Notes: generated from the letters alone by a model not told the origin. A DNA stretch of 64,000 nucleotides from Nocardia mikamii NBRC 108933 (GCF_001613505.1 NZ_BDCM01000013.1:558001-622000); one strand, 5' to 3'; positions 41,676 to 50,725 are shown, counted from the stretch's first letter. Numbers and translations are program-made.

Positions 41676-42677
41676 ATGGCCACCGACGATCGCCGGGATT
41701 CCCCGCAGCAGCCGCCGTCCGGCGAGTCGGGCCCGCCCCCGGCGCCGCCGACCCGGGCCTACCCCGGTGGCGTGCCGGATCCCGGCGCGCAACCCGGCGG
41801 CCCCGCGCCGCAGCAACCGGCTCCGCCCACCCAGGCCTATCCGGGACAGCCCGCCCCGCCGACGCAGGCCTACCCTGAGCAGCAGGCGCCGCCGACCCAG
41901 GCGTATCCCGGCGGGCAACCGGGCCCACCGCCCGGTTCGGACGATCCCACCGTGCACGCGGGACAGGGATATCCCGCCGGGGTGCCGTATCCGGGCGATC
42001 CGAATCAGCCCCCGATGTACGGGCAGGGCTATCCGCCGGGCGGCTATCCGGAAGGCGGCTATCCGGGCGGGCAACCGTACGCGCAGCCGTATCCGGACCC
42101 GCAGTACGGCGGGCAGCCCTACCCGTATCCGGGTGCGCCGCAGCAGAATTCGGGTGGCGGCAAGGTGCTGGCGATCGTCGCGGCAGTGGTCGCGGCGGTC
42201 CTCGTGCTGGGCGCGGTCGTCGCGGTGATCGTGGTGCACAACCACAACAAGAACAGCGATACCGATGCGGCCGCCCAGCAGTCGACGACCACCCGCCCCT
42301 CGCCGACGTATTCGACCTCGACCGCACCCACCACCCGCGAGACCACCCGCTACGCTCCCCCGCCCCCGGCCACACCGGCCGACGTCTGGATCGCCGCGGG
42401 CTACGACGTCGACACCGGCAAGGTGACCTGGGCGCGCAGCACGGTCAGCTCCGACGACGCCACCAACCAGGTCCAAACCCGTTGCCCCGGTTGCGCACAG
42501 CCGGCGGCGTGGGCGCGCAACGCCTGCGTCGCGGTGGTCGTCGGCCAGAACAACGGCTGGGCCTCCACCTGGGGCACCACCGCGGAAGAGGCCGAATCCA
42601 AGGCCATCACCAGCGCACAGGACAACTACGGGGTATCGGGACCGTTCAACAAATGGTCCAAGTGCGCGACGGAGTAG
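41676..42677 (+). CDS. Membrane protein with Pro-rich repeats and DUF4189-like C-terminus
   Basis: A 333-residue protein. The first ~160 residues are a disordered Pro/Gly/Tyr region with repeats of PAPPTQAYPGQ and GYPPGGYPEG. One membrane span follows (VLAIVAAVVAAVLVLGAVVA, about residues 167-186), then a Thr/Pro linker and an external domain with CPGCAQPAAWARNACVAVVV and an ending SKCATE, like DUF4189. Function is unknown; Pro-rich single-span proteins of this kind are common in mycolic-acid actinobacteria. Confidence 0.82.
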   Translation: MATDDRRDSPQQPPSGESGPPPAPPTRAYPGGVPDPGAQPGGPAPQQPAPPTQAYPGQPAPPTQAYPEQQAPPTQAYPGGQPGPPPGSDDPTVHAGQGYPAGVPYPGDPNQPPMYGQGYPPGGYPEGGYPGGQPYAQPYPDPQYGGQPYPYPGAPQQNSGGGKVLAIVAAVVAAVLVLGAVVAVIVVHNHNKNSDTDAAAQQSTTTRPSPTYSTSTAPTTRETTRYAPPPPATPADVWIAAGYDVDTGKVTWARSTVSSDDATNQVQTRCPGCAQPAAWARNACVAVVVGQNNGWASTWGTTAEEAESKAITSAQDNYGVSGPFNKWSKCATE

Positions 42678-42801
42678 AACACCGACGCGAAGAACTCCGG
42701 AGCGCTCCGGGCATCGTCGACCGGAGCGCCGCGACCGGCCCGCTGCGCGCAGCGGCGCCGGCCCGTCGGCGTGCGCACTGACTCCCCCTCCTCGCCAGTG
42801 A

Positions 42802-42852
42802 ACACGTTGTGTCCCAACGTGTACTCACGTAGACGCCCATGACAGTGTCATG
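42802..42852. promoter_or_regulatory. Two operator-like inverted repeats
   Basis: ACACGTTG-TGTCC-CAACGTGT (42802-42822) and CATGACA-G-TGTCATG (42838-42852) are perfect palindromes upstream of the EspR-like gene at 42922. They are candidate autoregulatory sites for that operon. Confidence 0.6.
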
Positions 42853-42921
42853 AACGGTGGTATATGTCAATCGTCGGCTCATGTACTGTTGTCGAATCCG
42901 CCTCTACTCGGAGGGAGGGCC

Positions 42922-43398
42922 GTGGACGAGGACCCGACCGCTAAGCCGCGCGCCGACGGTGAGCCGACCGAGCTGGCCGCCAAGATCAATCGCCTGCTCG
43001 CGGTGATGCACCCACCGTCCGAGCCGCCGTTGTCGAATGTGGCTGCTGCCGAGGCGATCACCAAGGCCACCGGCACCTCGATCAGCGCGGCCTATCTGTG
43101 GCAGTTGCGGTCGGGGGTGAAATCGAATCCGACGGTCGCCCACCTACGGGCGATCGCCAAGTTCTTCGGAGTGCCCGCGTCCTATCTGCTCGACAGCGGC
43201 ACCGATGCGGCGCTCGACTCGCAGCTGAGCCTGTTACAGGCTATGAAGGATGCGGGCGTGCGGAATCTGGCATTGCGAGCGTCGGGGCTGACACCGCGAA
43301 CTCTGTCCAGTATCGCGTCGATCGTGGACCGCGCGCGGGAGTTGGAAAATCTGCCCCCGATCGACGGGGACGAACGGGAAGACCAGGACGGACCGTAA
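42922..43398 (+). CDS. EspR-like XRE-family DNA-binding protein
   Basis: A 158-residue regulator with an N-terminal HTH close to the nucleoid-binding EspR fold: ELAAKINRLLAVMHPPSEPP, VAAAEAITKATGTSISAAYL, WQLRSGVKSNPTVAHLRAIA and FFGVPASYLLD. A C-terminal helical region follows (LRASGLTPRTLSSIASIVDR). GTG 42922 follows GGAGGGAGGGCC; the upstream ATG at 42850 has worse spacing. It heads a four-gene operon and, as the partner of an ImmA/IrrE protein, may be cleaved or relieved by it. Confidence 0.87.
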   Translation: MDEDPTAKPRADGEPTELAAKINRLLAVMHPPSEPPLSNVAAAEAITKATGTSISAAYLWQLRSGVKSNPTVAHLRAIAKFFGVPASYLLDSGTDAALDSQLSLLQAMKDAGVRNLALRASGLTPRTLSSIASIVDRARELENLPPIDGDEREDQDGP

Positions 43399-43400
43399 CC

Positions 43401-43886
43401 ATGGGGGCATCGGCCAGGCGGATCAAGAAGGTGCTCGACCGGATGCCGGTGCCGGATCCCTGGGATCGCACTCGCTTCGTGGCCGCGGTGGCCGCCGTCC
43501 GCGGGCGCCCGATCACCCTGATTCCGATGGCCATGCACGACGTGATCGACAGCCCGTGCGGGTTGTGGCTGGTGCGCGAGGACGACGACGTGATCATCCA
43601 CGAGGACGCCACCTCGGAGTACCACATCGACCAGATCGTCTGCCACGAGATCGGGCATATGGTACTCGGCCACGACCGCGGAACATCCGGCGGCGGATGC
43701 GATTCCACCCTGAGCGCGGCGCTGCCCGATATCGACCCGGGCACCGTGCGCGCGGTACTGGGCCGGTCCGGATACGGCAGCGGACCCGAACGGGAGGCCG
43801 AACTGTTCGCCAGCATGGTCATGGTCTCGGCAACCGCCGGTCGTCGCGGGCAGAGCCTGCGCAACGTGCTGTTCAAGGGGCGATGA
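43401..43886 (+). CDS. ImmA/IrrE-family metallopeptidase-like protein
   Basis: A 161-residue protein whose HEIGH motif (about residues 82-86) is the zinc-binding signature of ImmA/IrrE peptidases, with EREAELFASMVM as the third-ligand helix. In phage-type systems ImmA cleaves a partner XRE repressor (ImmR); IrrE/PprI cleaves DdrO. It starts two bases after the upstream XRE stop, and its stop overlaps the next start (ATGA). Its target is most simply the upstream EspR-like protein; this is inferred from neighbours. Confidence 0.88.
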   Translation: MGASARRIKKVLDRMPVPDPWDRTRFVAAVAAVRGRPITLIPMAMHDVIDSPCGLWLVREDDDVIIHEDATSEYHIDQIVCHEIGHMVLGHDRGTSGGGCDSTLSAALPDIDPGTVRAVLGRSGYGSGPEREAELFASMVMVSATAGRRGQSLRNVLFKGR

Positions 43887-45088
43887 CCTCGTCGGTGCCG
43901 GTTATGATCGCCTGGCCGGTCATCGTCGTGACCGTCCTGGTGGTGGCGGCGCGGTGGGTGTGGTTCGACGGCACCGCGGCCGAACGGTATCTCAACGCGA
44001 CGCTGACGATCATCGCGGCGACCCAGGTGCTGCGCGAGGACGTGGCACAGCGTGCGATCGTCGCCGTCCTGCCCACGACCGTGACCACGGTGCAACAGAT
44101 TTCGTTGTGCACCATCGTCGTCTCGATCGCACCGTTCCTGTGCGTCATCGATCTGCTGTCCGGTCGCGCCGCCCGGGAAGTGCGCAGTCGGCAATGGCGG
44201 TATCATCTGATCGCGGCGGCGCTGTCGATCGCGGTCCTGGCAGCCGGAACCCGCGCCCGCCACGAGCGGCGGCCGGTCGAGGTGTCGGGCGGCTGGGCCG
44301 AAGTGCTGGTCTGGCTGGCCTTCTCGATTCTTCCGCTGTTTCTCGCCGTCCGCATGATCGCTCGCTGCTGGTCGGAATATCGCCAGCACGGCGTCACCCG
44401 CGGTGAGAAGGTGGTCCTCGCGGGAATAGCGCTGGCCGGCGCGGCGATCGGAGTGACCACGGCCATCGCGACCGGGCTGGCCCTGTTGCAGCAGATCGGC
44501 GTGCTGGATTCGGTGGACTACCGGCTGCGCACCAACTCCCGCAATTTCTTCTGGATCGCGACGGTGATCGCGATCGTCTCGTCGGCACCGATCGTCGAGG
44601 CCTTACTCGGGGTGGTGGGTTTCGATGCCACCGGCCGGCGGTGGCGGCGGCTGCGACCGCTGTGGGAGTCGATGACCACGATGTTCCCCGGCAGCCGGTT
44701 GCCGATGGAACCGGGTTCGCGCCGGATCACCCGGCTGCGCCTGCACCGCACCACGGTCGAGATCCGCGACGCGATCCTCGAGCTGCGTCCCTACTGTGCC
44801 GAGGTGAATCCGGCGGAGTTCGCGAATTTCGCCGCAGCCGAACGCATTCCGCCGCACGATGCCGAACCGGCCGGGTACGCCCTGCAATTGGCGCTCGCCG
44901 CCGGCGAACGCTCCCGCACCGGCGATCCGCCCGGCGGCGCCGCGGCGACGCCGGTCTCGGATTCGGCCACCCTGGACGACGAGGTGGACGAACTGCTCCG
45001 CATCGCCCGGTGGTGGCCCGCCGCCACCCGCTTCGCCGACCGTCCCCGCACCCTCCCCCGCGCCGCGCAGGAAGCAGAGAACGCCTGA
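43883..45088 (+). CDS. MAB_1171c-family multispanning membrane protein
   Basis: A 401-residue protein. The N-terminal ~235 residues hold about six or seven membrane segments (AWPVIVVTVLVVAARWVWF, ISLCTIVVSIAPFLCVIDLL, VLVWLAFSILPLFLAVRMI, AGIALAGAAIGVTTAIATGL, FFWIATVIAIVSSAPIVEAL). The C-terminal ~150 residues are cytoplasmic, with WRRLRPLWESMTTMFPG and IRDAILELRPYCAEVNP, typical of MAB_1171c (DUF6545). Its role is unknown; it recurs beside XRE and ImmA/IrrE genes in actinobacteria. Confidence 0.88.
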   Translation: MTSSVPVMIAWPVIVVTVLVVAARWVWFDGTAAERYLNATLTIIAATQVLREDVAQRAIVAVLPTTVTTVQQISLCTIVVSIAPFLCVIDLLSGRAAREVRSRQWRYHLIAAALSIAVLAAGTRARHERRPVEVSGGWAEVLVWLAFSILPLFLAVRMIARCWSEYRQHGVTRGEKVVLAGIALAGAAIGVTTAIATGLALLQQIGVLDSVDYRLRTNSRNFFWIATVIAIVSSAPIVEALLGVVGFDATGRRWRRLRPLWESMTTMFPGSRLPMEPGSRRITRLRLHRTTVEIRDAILELRPYCAEVNPAEFANFAAAERIPPHDAEPAGYALQLALAAGERSRTGDPPGGAAATPVSDSATLDDEVDELLRIARWWPAATRFADRPRTLPRAAQEAENA

Positions 45089-46488
45089 TGACCGTCCGCA
45101 CCGACACCACGTCCACCCGAACGCTGCCGCATCCGCCGTGGCGACTGCCGCTGCTCGGTGACGTGCTGACCACCGATTTCGCGAAACCGTGCCAGCGGCT
45201 GGCGGAACAGGGCCGCGAACTCGGACCGGTCTTCGAGCAGAAGTTGTTCGGCTATCCGGCGATCATCGTCACCGGCGCCGAGGCCATCGACGAGGTCAAC
45301 GACGAGCGGGTGTGGGAGAAACACATCGGCCATTCCCTGATGAAATTGCGTCCTCTGGCCGGCGACGGACTGTTCACCGCGTTCAACCGGGAACCCAATT
45401 GGTCCAAGGCGCACAACATTGCGCTGCCGGCGTTCACCAAGACGGCGATGGCGAACTACCACGCCACGATCGTCGCCGTGGTGGACGAATTGGTCGCCGG
45501 GTGGACCGCGGACTCGTCCTGGATCGACATTCCCGCCGCGACGAATACGCTGACCTTCGAAATCATCTCGCGCGCCGGGTTCTCGCATTCGTTCGGCGCC
45601 CTGACCGATTCCGCGGCCGACCCGTTCGTGGCGGCGATGGTCCGCGAGCTGACCTACGCCAACCGCCGCACCGACGTCCTGCCGTGGTTCGAACGCCTGT
45701 TCCGCCGCGCGGAGTACCGCCGCCACCGAGCGGATCTGGCACATGCGCACGGTGTGGTCGACGCGATCATCGAGGCGCGACAAGCGCACCCGCACGCCGT
45801 GTCCGAGGACATTCTGGATCTGCTCATCGACGGCGTGGATCCCGATACCGGCGAGCGTCTGGACGCCACCAATATTCGCAATCAGATCCTTACCTTCCTC
45901 ATCGCCGGTAGCGAAACATCCGCCAACACCATCGCTTTCGCGCTGCACTACCTGGCCACCCACCCGCACGTCGCACAGCAGGTGCGATCCGAGATCGACG
46001 AGCGATGGCCCGCGCCGGACGCGCCCGCCATCGGGTTCGAGGAGGTGGCGAAGTTGCGCGGTCTGCGCCGGGTGGTCGACGAGACGCTGCGGCTCTGGCC
46101 GACCGCGCCCGGCTACTTCCGCCGCGCCAAACAGGACACCACCCTGTGCTCCGGTCGCTACCGGATCGCGGCCAAGGACTGGGTGCTGGTGTTGCTGCAG
46201 GCCGCGCACCGCGATCCGGTGTGGGGGCCCGACGCCGAGGAATTCAATCCGGACCGCTTCCTGCCGGGCAACATTCGCGGTGCGGGACCGCGCGTGTACA
46301 AACCGTTCGGCACCGGCCCCCGCGCCTGTATCGGCCGGCAGTTCGCCCTGCACGAAACAATGGTCGCCCTGGCCGCGATCCTGCACCGCTTCGACCTGGA
46401 ACCCGAACCGGGCTACCGGCTGGACGTGCGCGAAACGCTGACCCTCAAACCCGCCGGGCTGCGCCTGCGCCCGCACCCGCGCCGATAG
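45088..46488 (+). CDS. Cytochrome P450, BM3 heme-domain-like, no fused reductase
   Basis: A 466-residue P450 resembling the CYP102 (P450 BM3) heme domain rather than the class I type: WRLPLLGDVL and ELGPVFEQKLFGYPAIIVTG at the N-terminus, I-helix FLIAGSETSANTIAFAL, ETLRLWPTAPGYFRRA, heme loop FGTGPRACIGRQFALHE and C-terminal LDVRETLTLKPAGL, which matches BM3. No reductase domain follows, so electrons must come from elsewhere. ATG 45088 overlaps the MAB_1171c stop, making it the last gene of the operon. The substrate is perhaps a fatty acid, by analogy. Confidence 0.9.
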   Translation: MTVRTDTTSTRTLPHPPWRLPLLGDVLTTDFAKPCQRLAEQGRELGPVFEQKLFGYPAIIVTGAEAIDEVNDERVWEKHIGHSLMKLRPLAGDGLFTAFNREPNWSKAHNIALPAFTKTAMANYHATIVAVVDELVAGWTADSSWIDIPAATNTLTFEIISRAGFSHSFGALTDSAADPFVAAMVRELTYANRRTDVLPWFERLFRRAEYRRHRADLAHAHGVVDAIIEARQAHPHAVSEDILDLLIDGVDPDTGERLDATNIRNQILTFLIAGSETSANTIAFALHYLATHPHVAQQVRSEIDERWPAPDAPAIGFEEVAKLRGLRRVVDETLRLWPTAPGYFRRAKQDTTLCSGRYRIAAKDWVLVLLQAAHRDPVWGPDAEEFNPDRFLPGNIRGAGPRVYKPFGTGPRACIGRQFALHETMVALAAILHRFDLEPEPGYRLDVRETLTLKPAGLRLRPHPRR

Positions 46489-46613
46489 GCGCGCACTCCC
46501 AGCGACGGGAATAGCGGGACTCGGTCACGAACCTATGCTTCCGGCGAACGCCTGTCGCAGTGCGACATCGGCGGCGACGCGGGGCCCAGGCAGGCTGTGG
46601 CGGAAGGTGGGTC

Positions 46614-47615
46614 ATGACCGAGTCGGTGAGTTTGCCCCGGGTGACCGACGCACCGCTGTTGAACGCGGCCGTCAGCCGCCTGGAGAAGGTGCTGGAGGCG
46701 CTGCTGAACGGCCTCGGCGACGGCAACGCCAAGAAGGTCGTGATGGCCAGTCTCGCCGCGACGGACAAACCGACCGAGACGATCACCGGCGAGATGGTCG
46801 CCGACTACGGCGATCGGCAGAAGAAGATCCGGACGTACAACGAGGAGTGGAACTCGCTGGACACCATGATGTCCGATATCGCCGAGAATTCGGCCGGCAT
46901 CGCCAACGAGACCCGCGCCGCGGTCAAACAACTCGAAACCGATATCAAGGGAATTCTCAGCGGTGTCGCACCGCACCCCAGTGTGGCACTGCAACTGTCC
47001 TTGATCGACAAGATCGACAAGGCGGTCGAACACGCCGATCTCGTCGTCTCTCAGGCGCACAAACTCCACGACGAGAACTCCGCGCGAATTCCCACCCAGC
47101 CGCAGAGCAGCGGTGGCGGCGGCGGAAATTACGGCGCCCTGCCCAGCACCTACGTGCCGCCGAACAGCAGCGGCAGCTACGACCGCCAATACACCCAGCC
47201 GGTGAGCTCGACCGGTGGCGGGCCCAACCGTCACCTCAGTGATCAGGAACTCGAGTACTACATCGGAAAGGCGCTGGACCGCTTGGGAATCACCGACCCC
47301 GCCGCACGGGCGAGGTGGACCGAGGGTTATCTGACGCTCATCAAACGCGAATCGAGCGGCAACACCGGCTCCATCAACACCACCGACTCCAACGCCGCCG
47401 CCGGTCACCCGTCACAGGGCCTGACCCAGACCATTCCCAGCACCTTCGAGGCATATCACGTCGCCGGAACATCCTCCGAGATCACCGATCCGGAGGCGAA
47501 TATCGCGGCGAGCATGAACTACGTGATGGACCGCTACCACGTCTCGCGGGACGGCTCGAATCTGACGTCGAACGTCCAGCAGGCCGACGCCGGTCGTCCC
47601 GCGAAGGGGTACTAG
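46614..47615 (+). CDS. Lytic transglycosylase with WXG100-like N-terminal helices
   Basis: A 333-residue protein. Residues ~1-160 form helical hairpins reminiscent of WXG100/ESX-linked proteins (PLLNAAVSRLEKVLEALLN, TYNEEWNSLDTMMSDIA); no signal peptide is seen. A Gly/Ser/Pro linker leads to an SLT transglycosylase domain (residues ~215-333) with LIKRESSGNTGS bearing the catalytic Glu, and GLTQTIPSTFEAY, as in peptidoglycan lytic enzymes. Type VII export is a reasonable inference. ATG 46614 follows GGAAGGTGGG. Confidence 0.85.
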   Translation: MTESVSLPRVTDAPLLNAAVSRLEKVLEALLNGLGDGNAKKVVMASLAATDKPTETITGEMVADYGDRQKKIRTYNEEWNSLDTMMSDIAENSAGIANETRAAVKQLETDIKGILSGVAPHPSVALQLSLIDKIDKAVEHADLVVSQAHKLHDENSARIPTQPQSSGGGGGNYGALPSTYVPPNSSGSYDRQYTQPVSSTGGGPNRHLSDQELEYYIGKALDRLGITDPAARARWTEGYLTLIKRESSGNTGSINTTDSNAAAGHPSQGLTQTIPSTFEAYHVAGTSSEITDPEANIAASMNYVMDRYHVSRDGSNLTSNVQQADAGRPAKGY

Positions 47616-47627
47616 CGGGGGGCGGCC

Positions 47628-48668
47628 TCAGGGCACGATGACGGCGCGTCCGCGCAGAGTGCCCGCCGCGAGCCGGCGATACGCCTCGGGCGCGTCGTCG
47701 AGTGCGAACCGTTCGACAGCGATATCGAGGACGCCCTCGTGCGCCAGGTCGATCAATTCGATGAGCTCACTGCGCGCACCCCAATACGGGGCGGTCGCCG
47801 TCGCCTCGTACGGGCTGACGCCGAAACCGATACGCGCCGCGGACTTTCCGTCGCCGATACCGACGATGGTCACATCGGAATCCACGCCGGCGACGGTCAT
47901 CGCGATATCGATGGTCGGCTGGTATCCGACGAAATCGAGCACCAGGCTCGCGCCCGCCGCGCCGGTGATCTTGCGGACGTTGTCGGCGGCCTGGGCATTC
48001 GACAACACCGTCTCGTGGGCGCCGACGGATTTCGCGAATTCCAGTTTGTCGTCGCTGACGTCCAGCGCGACGACGCGTGCCGGCGACAGGTGACGCAGCA
48101 ATTGGATCGCCACATGGCCCAGTCCGCCACTGCCGATGACGACGGCCCAGGATCCGGGACGCAACTTCGACAGCGACCGTTTGATCGCGTGATACGGGGT
48201 GAGACCGGCATCGGTGAGCGGAACGGTCGCCACCGGATCCAGATCCCCGATCGGAACGAGATGGCGGGACGAATCGACGATCAGGTATTCGGCGATGGCT
48301 CCCGGCGCCCCGAGACCGGGCGGATAGATACCCAATTCGGCCGCGCGGGAACAGTAGTTCTCCAGACCCTGCGCGCAGAACCAGCAGGTGCCGCAGCCCC
48401 ACGGTCCGTACACCACCACGCTGGTGCCGAGATCCAGGCCGCGCACGCCGGCGCCCACCGCCGCCACCGTCCCGGCGCCCTCGTGTCCGAGCGTCAGGGG
48501 CAGCGGATAGGTGAAGGCTTCGGCGGGCAGCGACATCACGAAATCGTCGGAATGGCAGACCCCGGCGGCGGTGACCTTCAGCAGCACCTCCCCCGGCCCG
48601 GGCTCGGGAGTGGGAATCTCGCGGACTTCCGGTTCGGCACCGACGGTGACGTACTGCAGAGCCTTCAT
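47628..48668 (-). CDS. NAD(P)-dependent zinc alcohol dehydrogenase
   Basis: A 346-residue medium-chain dehydrogenase. Catalytic zinc: AAGVCHSDDFVM and GHEGAGTVA; structural zinc: CGTCWFCAQGLENYC; cofactor site VVIGSGGLGHVAIQLLRH followed by acidic VALDVSDDK, suggesting NAD. It resembles actinobacterial alcohol dehydrogenases acting on primary or secondary alcohols. Start MKALQYVTV at 48668. It stops 12 bases from the convergent transglycosylase gene. Confidence 0.94.
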   Translation of the reverse strand: MKALQYVTVGAEPEVREIPTPEPGPGEVLLKVTAAGVCHSDDFVMSLPAEAFTYPLPLTLGHEGAGTVAAVGAGVRGLDLGTSVVVYGPWGCGTCWFCAQGLENYCSRAAELGIYPPGLGAPGAIAEYLIVDSSRHLVPIGDLDPVATVPLTDAGLTPYHAIKRSLSKLRPGSWAVVIGSGGLGHVAIQLLRHLSPARVVALDVSDDKLEFAKSVGAHETVLSNAQAADNVRKITGAAGASLVLDFVGYQPTIDIAMTVAGVDSDVTIVGIGDGKSAARIGFGVSPYEATATAPYWGARSELIELIDLAHEGVLDIAVERFALDDAPEAYRRLAAGTLRGRAVIVP

Positions 48669-48770
48669 AGCGCTTTTCCTCTCGGTCGAGCAGCTGGGGT
48701 CGCGATCGTTCACACCGGCCTGGCAAACTCACAGGCTAGTGCGCACTCGCCGCTCGCGGCGTTCGGCGCG

Positions 48771-49190
48771 CTACTCCTTGGAGTAGTCGGTGCTCAACCA
48801 CCGTTCGGGGCGCATGCGGATCACCACCGAATCCGGGCCGAGGTTCTGCTCGGCGAAATCGGCGCCTTCCTCCGGTCCCAGATAGCGCACCGCGATCGCG
48901 CGGACGACCTCGGGCGACGCCGCGTCGATCGAGGTGACCGAGCCCTCCGCGGTGACGTACCGGTACGGCGGCTGTTCCACCTGCGCGGTGATCGAGAACC
49001 GCCCGGCCGCCCGGATGAGCTTCTCCTTCACCGTCCCGGCGTCCGTCCACACCACCACGTCGCCGCCCGGCTCGTAGCCGTACCAGATCGGCACCGCCAG
49101 CGGCGCCCGATCGGGCCGCTCCACGGCGATCACCCCCACATGCAATTCGGCGAGGAACTGCTCCCGTTCGGTACGCGTCATGGTCGGCAT
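48771..49190 (-). CDS. PPOX-class F420-dependent oxidoreductase
   Basis: A 139-residue split-barrel flavin/F420 protein: FLAELHVGVIAVERPDRAPL, VPIWYGYEPGGDVVVWTD, TVKEKLIRAAGRFSITAQV, and YVTAEGSVTSIDAAS. These proteins use F420 or flavin to reduce small molecules; the substrate is unknown. ATG 49190 follows AAGGACGATCG. It lies 57 bases downstream of the P450 gene on the same strand and may be in its transcript. Confidence 0.9.
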   Translation of the reverse strand: MPTMTRTEREQFLAELHVGVIAVERPDRAPLAVPIWYGYEPGGDVVVWTDAGTVKEKLIRAAGRFSITAQVEQPPYRYVTAEGSVTSIDAASPEVVRAIAVRYLGPEEGADFAEQNLGPDSVVIRMRPERWLSTDYSKE

Positions 49191-49247
49191 CGATCGTCCT
49201 TTCGCGAGTCGGGTCTTCGTTCCCGACAACCCGGGGCGGCCGCTGTC

Positions 49248-50486
49248 CTATTCCGAACCCCGGATGCGCAGCGGCAAGGCGGCGTGGCGGCGGACGAGGA
49301 TGCTCGGGGTCCACCGCGGGGGTGCGGCGAGCGCGATGTCGCTGCTGCGGTCGAGCAGGGCCGTGATCGCGGCGCGGGCTTCCAGTTTCGCCAGGGCCGA
49401 GCCGACACAGAAGTGCAGACCACGTCCGAAGGCGGTGTGCGACTTGATGTTCGGGCGGTTCAGCTCGACGGCGCCGGGTTCCGGGAAGACCGCCGGGTCG
49501 CGATTGGCCGCGCCCCACAGCAGCAGTAGGTGGCTTCCGGCGGACAAGGAAACATCTCCGAGAACGGTGTCGGTGGTGACGTGGCGATAGTGGCCACGGA
49601 AGGGCGACTCGAGGCGGAGCACCTCGTCGAGGAAGGCGGGAATCAGGTGCGGGCCGGTGCGGAGCCGGTGCTGAATATCGCTGCGAGTGGCGAGGATTCG
49701 GGCCGCGGAGGCGATCAGGCCGGCGGTGGATTCGCCCCCGGCGCCGACCAGCTGGACGAGGATCAGCACCGCGACCTCCTCGCTGACAGTGCCGGTGCGG
49801 CACGCACGGGCCAGCGCGTCGAGCACGGTTCGCGGCGCACCGTCGGGAACGCCCGCACCCAGCGTCCGCCGCAGCTGTTCGTGGAGGTACCCGGCGAGCA
49901 GCGTCGCCGAATGGACCAGTCGCGGAAGACGGTGCGCGTCCACCACGGCGCCGAGCATCTCGGTGCTGTCGTAGGCCCATTCGAGCAGCTGGGGCACATC
50001 GTCGCCGGGCACACCGATCACCGCCGCGACGAGGGCCAGTGGCAGCCGGTCGGCCATATCGGCGGCCCAGTCGATACGGCCGTCGCGCACGTGCCGCGAC
50101 CACAGGCGGTCCACCAGATCCTCGACCGCGGGGCCGAGTTCCCGGATGCGCCCGGCCAGCACACTCGAGACGAGTTTGCGGTGGCCGGCGTGGGACGGAT
50201 CGTCTGCCGTGGCGAGAACATGGACCGCGCGACCGCCGCCGTCGAGGTCGAAGGCGGTCGGGGCGGCGCCCGGATGACGCAGCAGCACCGCGGTGAGGTG
50301 GGAGGAGAACTCGGCGGTGCGGGCGGCCGCTTCGGTGACGAGTTCCCAGGACGACACGAGATGAAAGTCGGTACCGGGCACCCGGAAGACCGGAGCCTCA
50401 CCGCGCAGGCGGTCGTAGAGCGGGTACGGGTCGTCGAGATGGGCGGACAGGAACAGGTCCGATCCGTCCGGCACTGTCGTGGTCAT
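49248..50486 (-). CDS. Cytochrome P450
   Basis: A 412-residue class I P450: LDDPYPLYDRLRGEAPVFRV, DDPSHAGHRKLVSSVLAG, I-helix QLVGAGGESTAGLIAS (Gly-Gly-Glu-Ser-Thr), EVLRLESPFRGHYRHV, and heme loop TAFGRGLHFCVGSALAK. No ferredoxin gene is near. GGAGTTC precedes the ATG at 50486. The divergent TetR gene at 50726 and a 22-bp palindrome between them point to local repression. Confidence 0.93.
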   Translation of the reverse strand: MTTTVPDGSDLFLSAHLDDPYPLYDRLRGEAPVFRVPGTDFHLVSSWELVTEAAARTAEFSSHLTAVLLRHPGAAPTAFDLDGGGRAVHVLATADDPSHAGHRKLVSSVLAGRIRELGPAVEDLVDRLWSRHVRDGRIDWAADMADRLPLALVAAVIGVPGDDVPQLLEWAYDSTEMLGAVVDAHRLPRLVHSATLLAGYLHEQLRRTLGAGVPDGAPRTVLDALARACRTGTVSEEVAVLILVQLVGAGGESTAGLIASAARILATRSDIQHRLRTGPHLIPAFLDEVLRLESPFRGHYRHVTTDTVLGDVSLSAGSHLLLLWGAANRDPAVFPEPGAVELNRPNIKSHTAFGRGLHFCVGSALAKLEARAAITALLDRSSDIALAAPPRWTPSILVRRHAALPLRIRGSE

Positions 50487-50675
50487 CGGTGAACTCCCTC
50501 GGGGCACGGGTGCGCTCACCGTGCGCTCGGCGGAGACGAGTGTCAATCGGCGTCGCACAGTGAGACACCACGAAGACATCGCTCCTACCCCGAGTTCACC
50601 CCGGGGGATCGGAGTCGCGCTGTTTGCCCACTTCGCAGGCATATACAGGCGGCAGAGCTCGTGAGACAATCACGC

Positions 50676-50697
50676 TGTCTCGTCTCGACACGAGACA
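50676..50697. promoter_or_regulatory. Candidate TetR operator
   Basis: TGTCTCGT-CTCGAC-ACGAGACA is a 22-base palindrome with 8-bp arms, located 29 bases upstream of the TetR start and 190 bases from the P450 start. Further GTGAGACA half-sites appear at 50661 and 50560 in the same gap. Confidence 0.7.
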
Positions 50698-50725
50698 CCG
50701 CAGACCGAAGGGATCCTGTCCGGCG

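Noticed and set aside
40101..42476. A 791-codon minus-strand frame suggesting a fused P450
   Set aside because: The N-terminal ~340 residues are antisense to the Pro-rich membrane gene and are Arg/Gly-rich without structure; the P450 starts at 41450 with its own SD.
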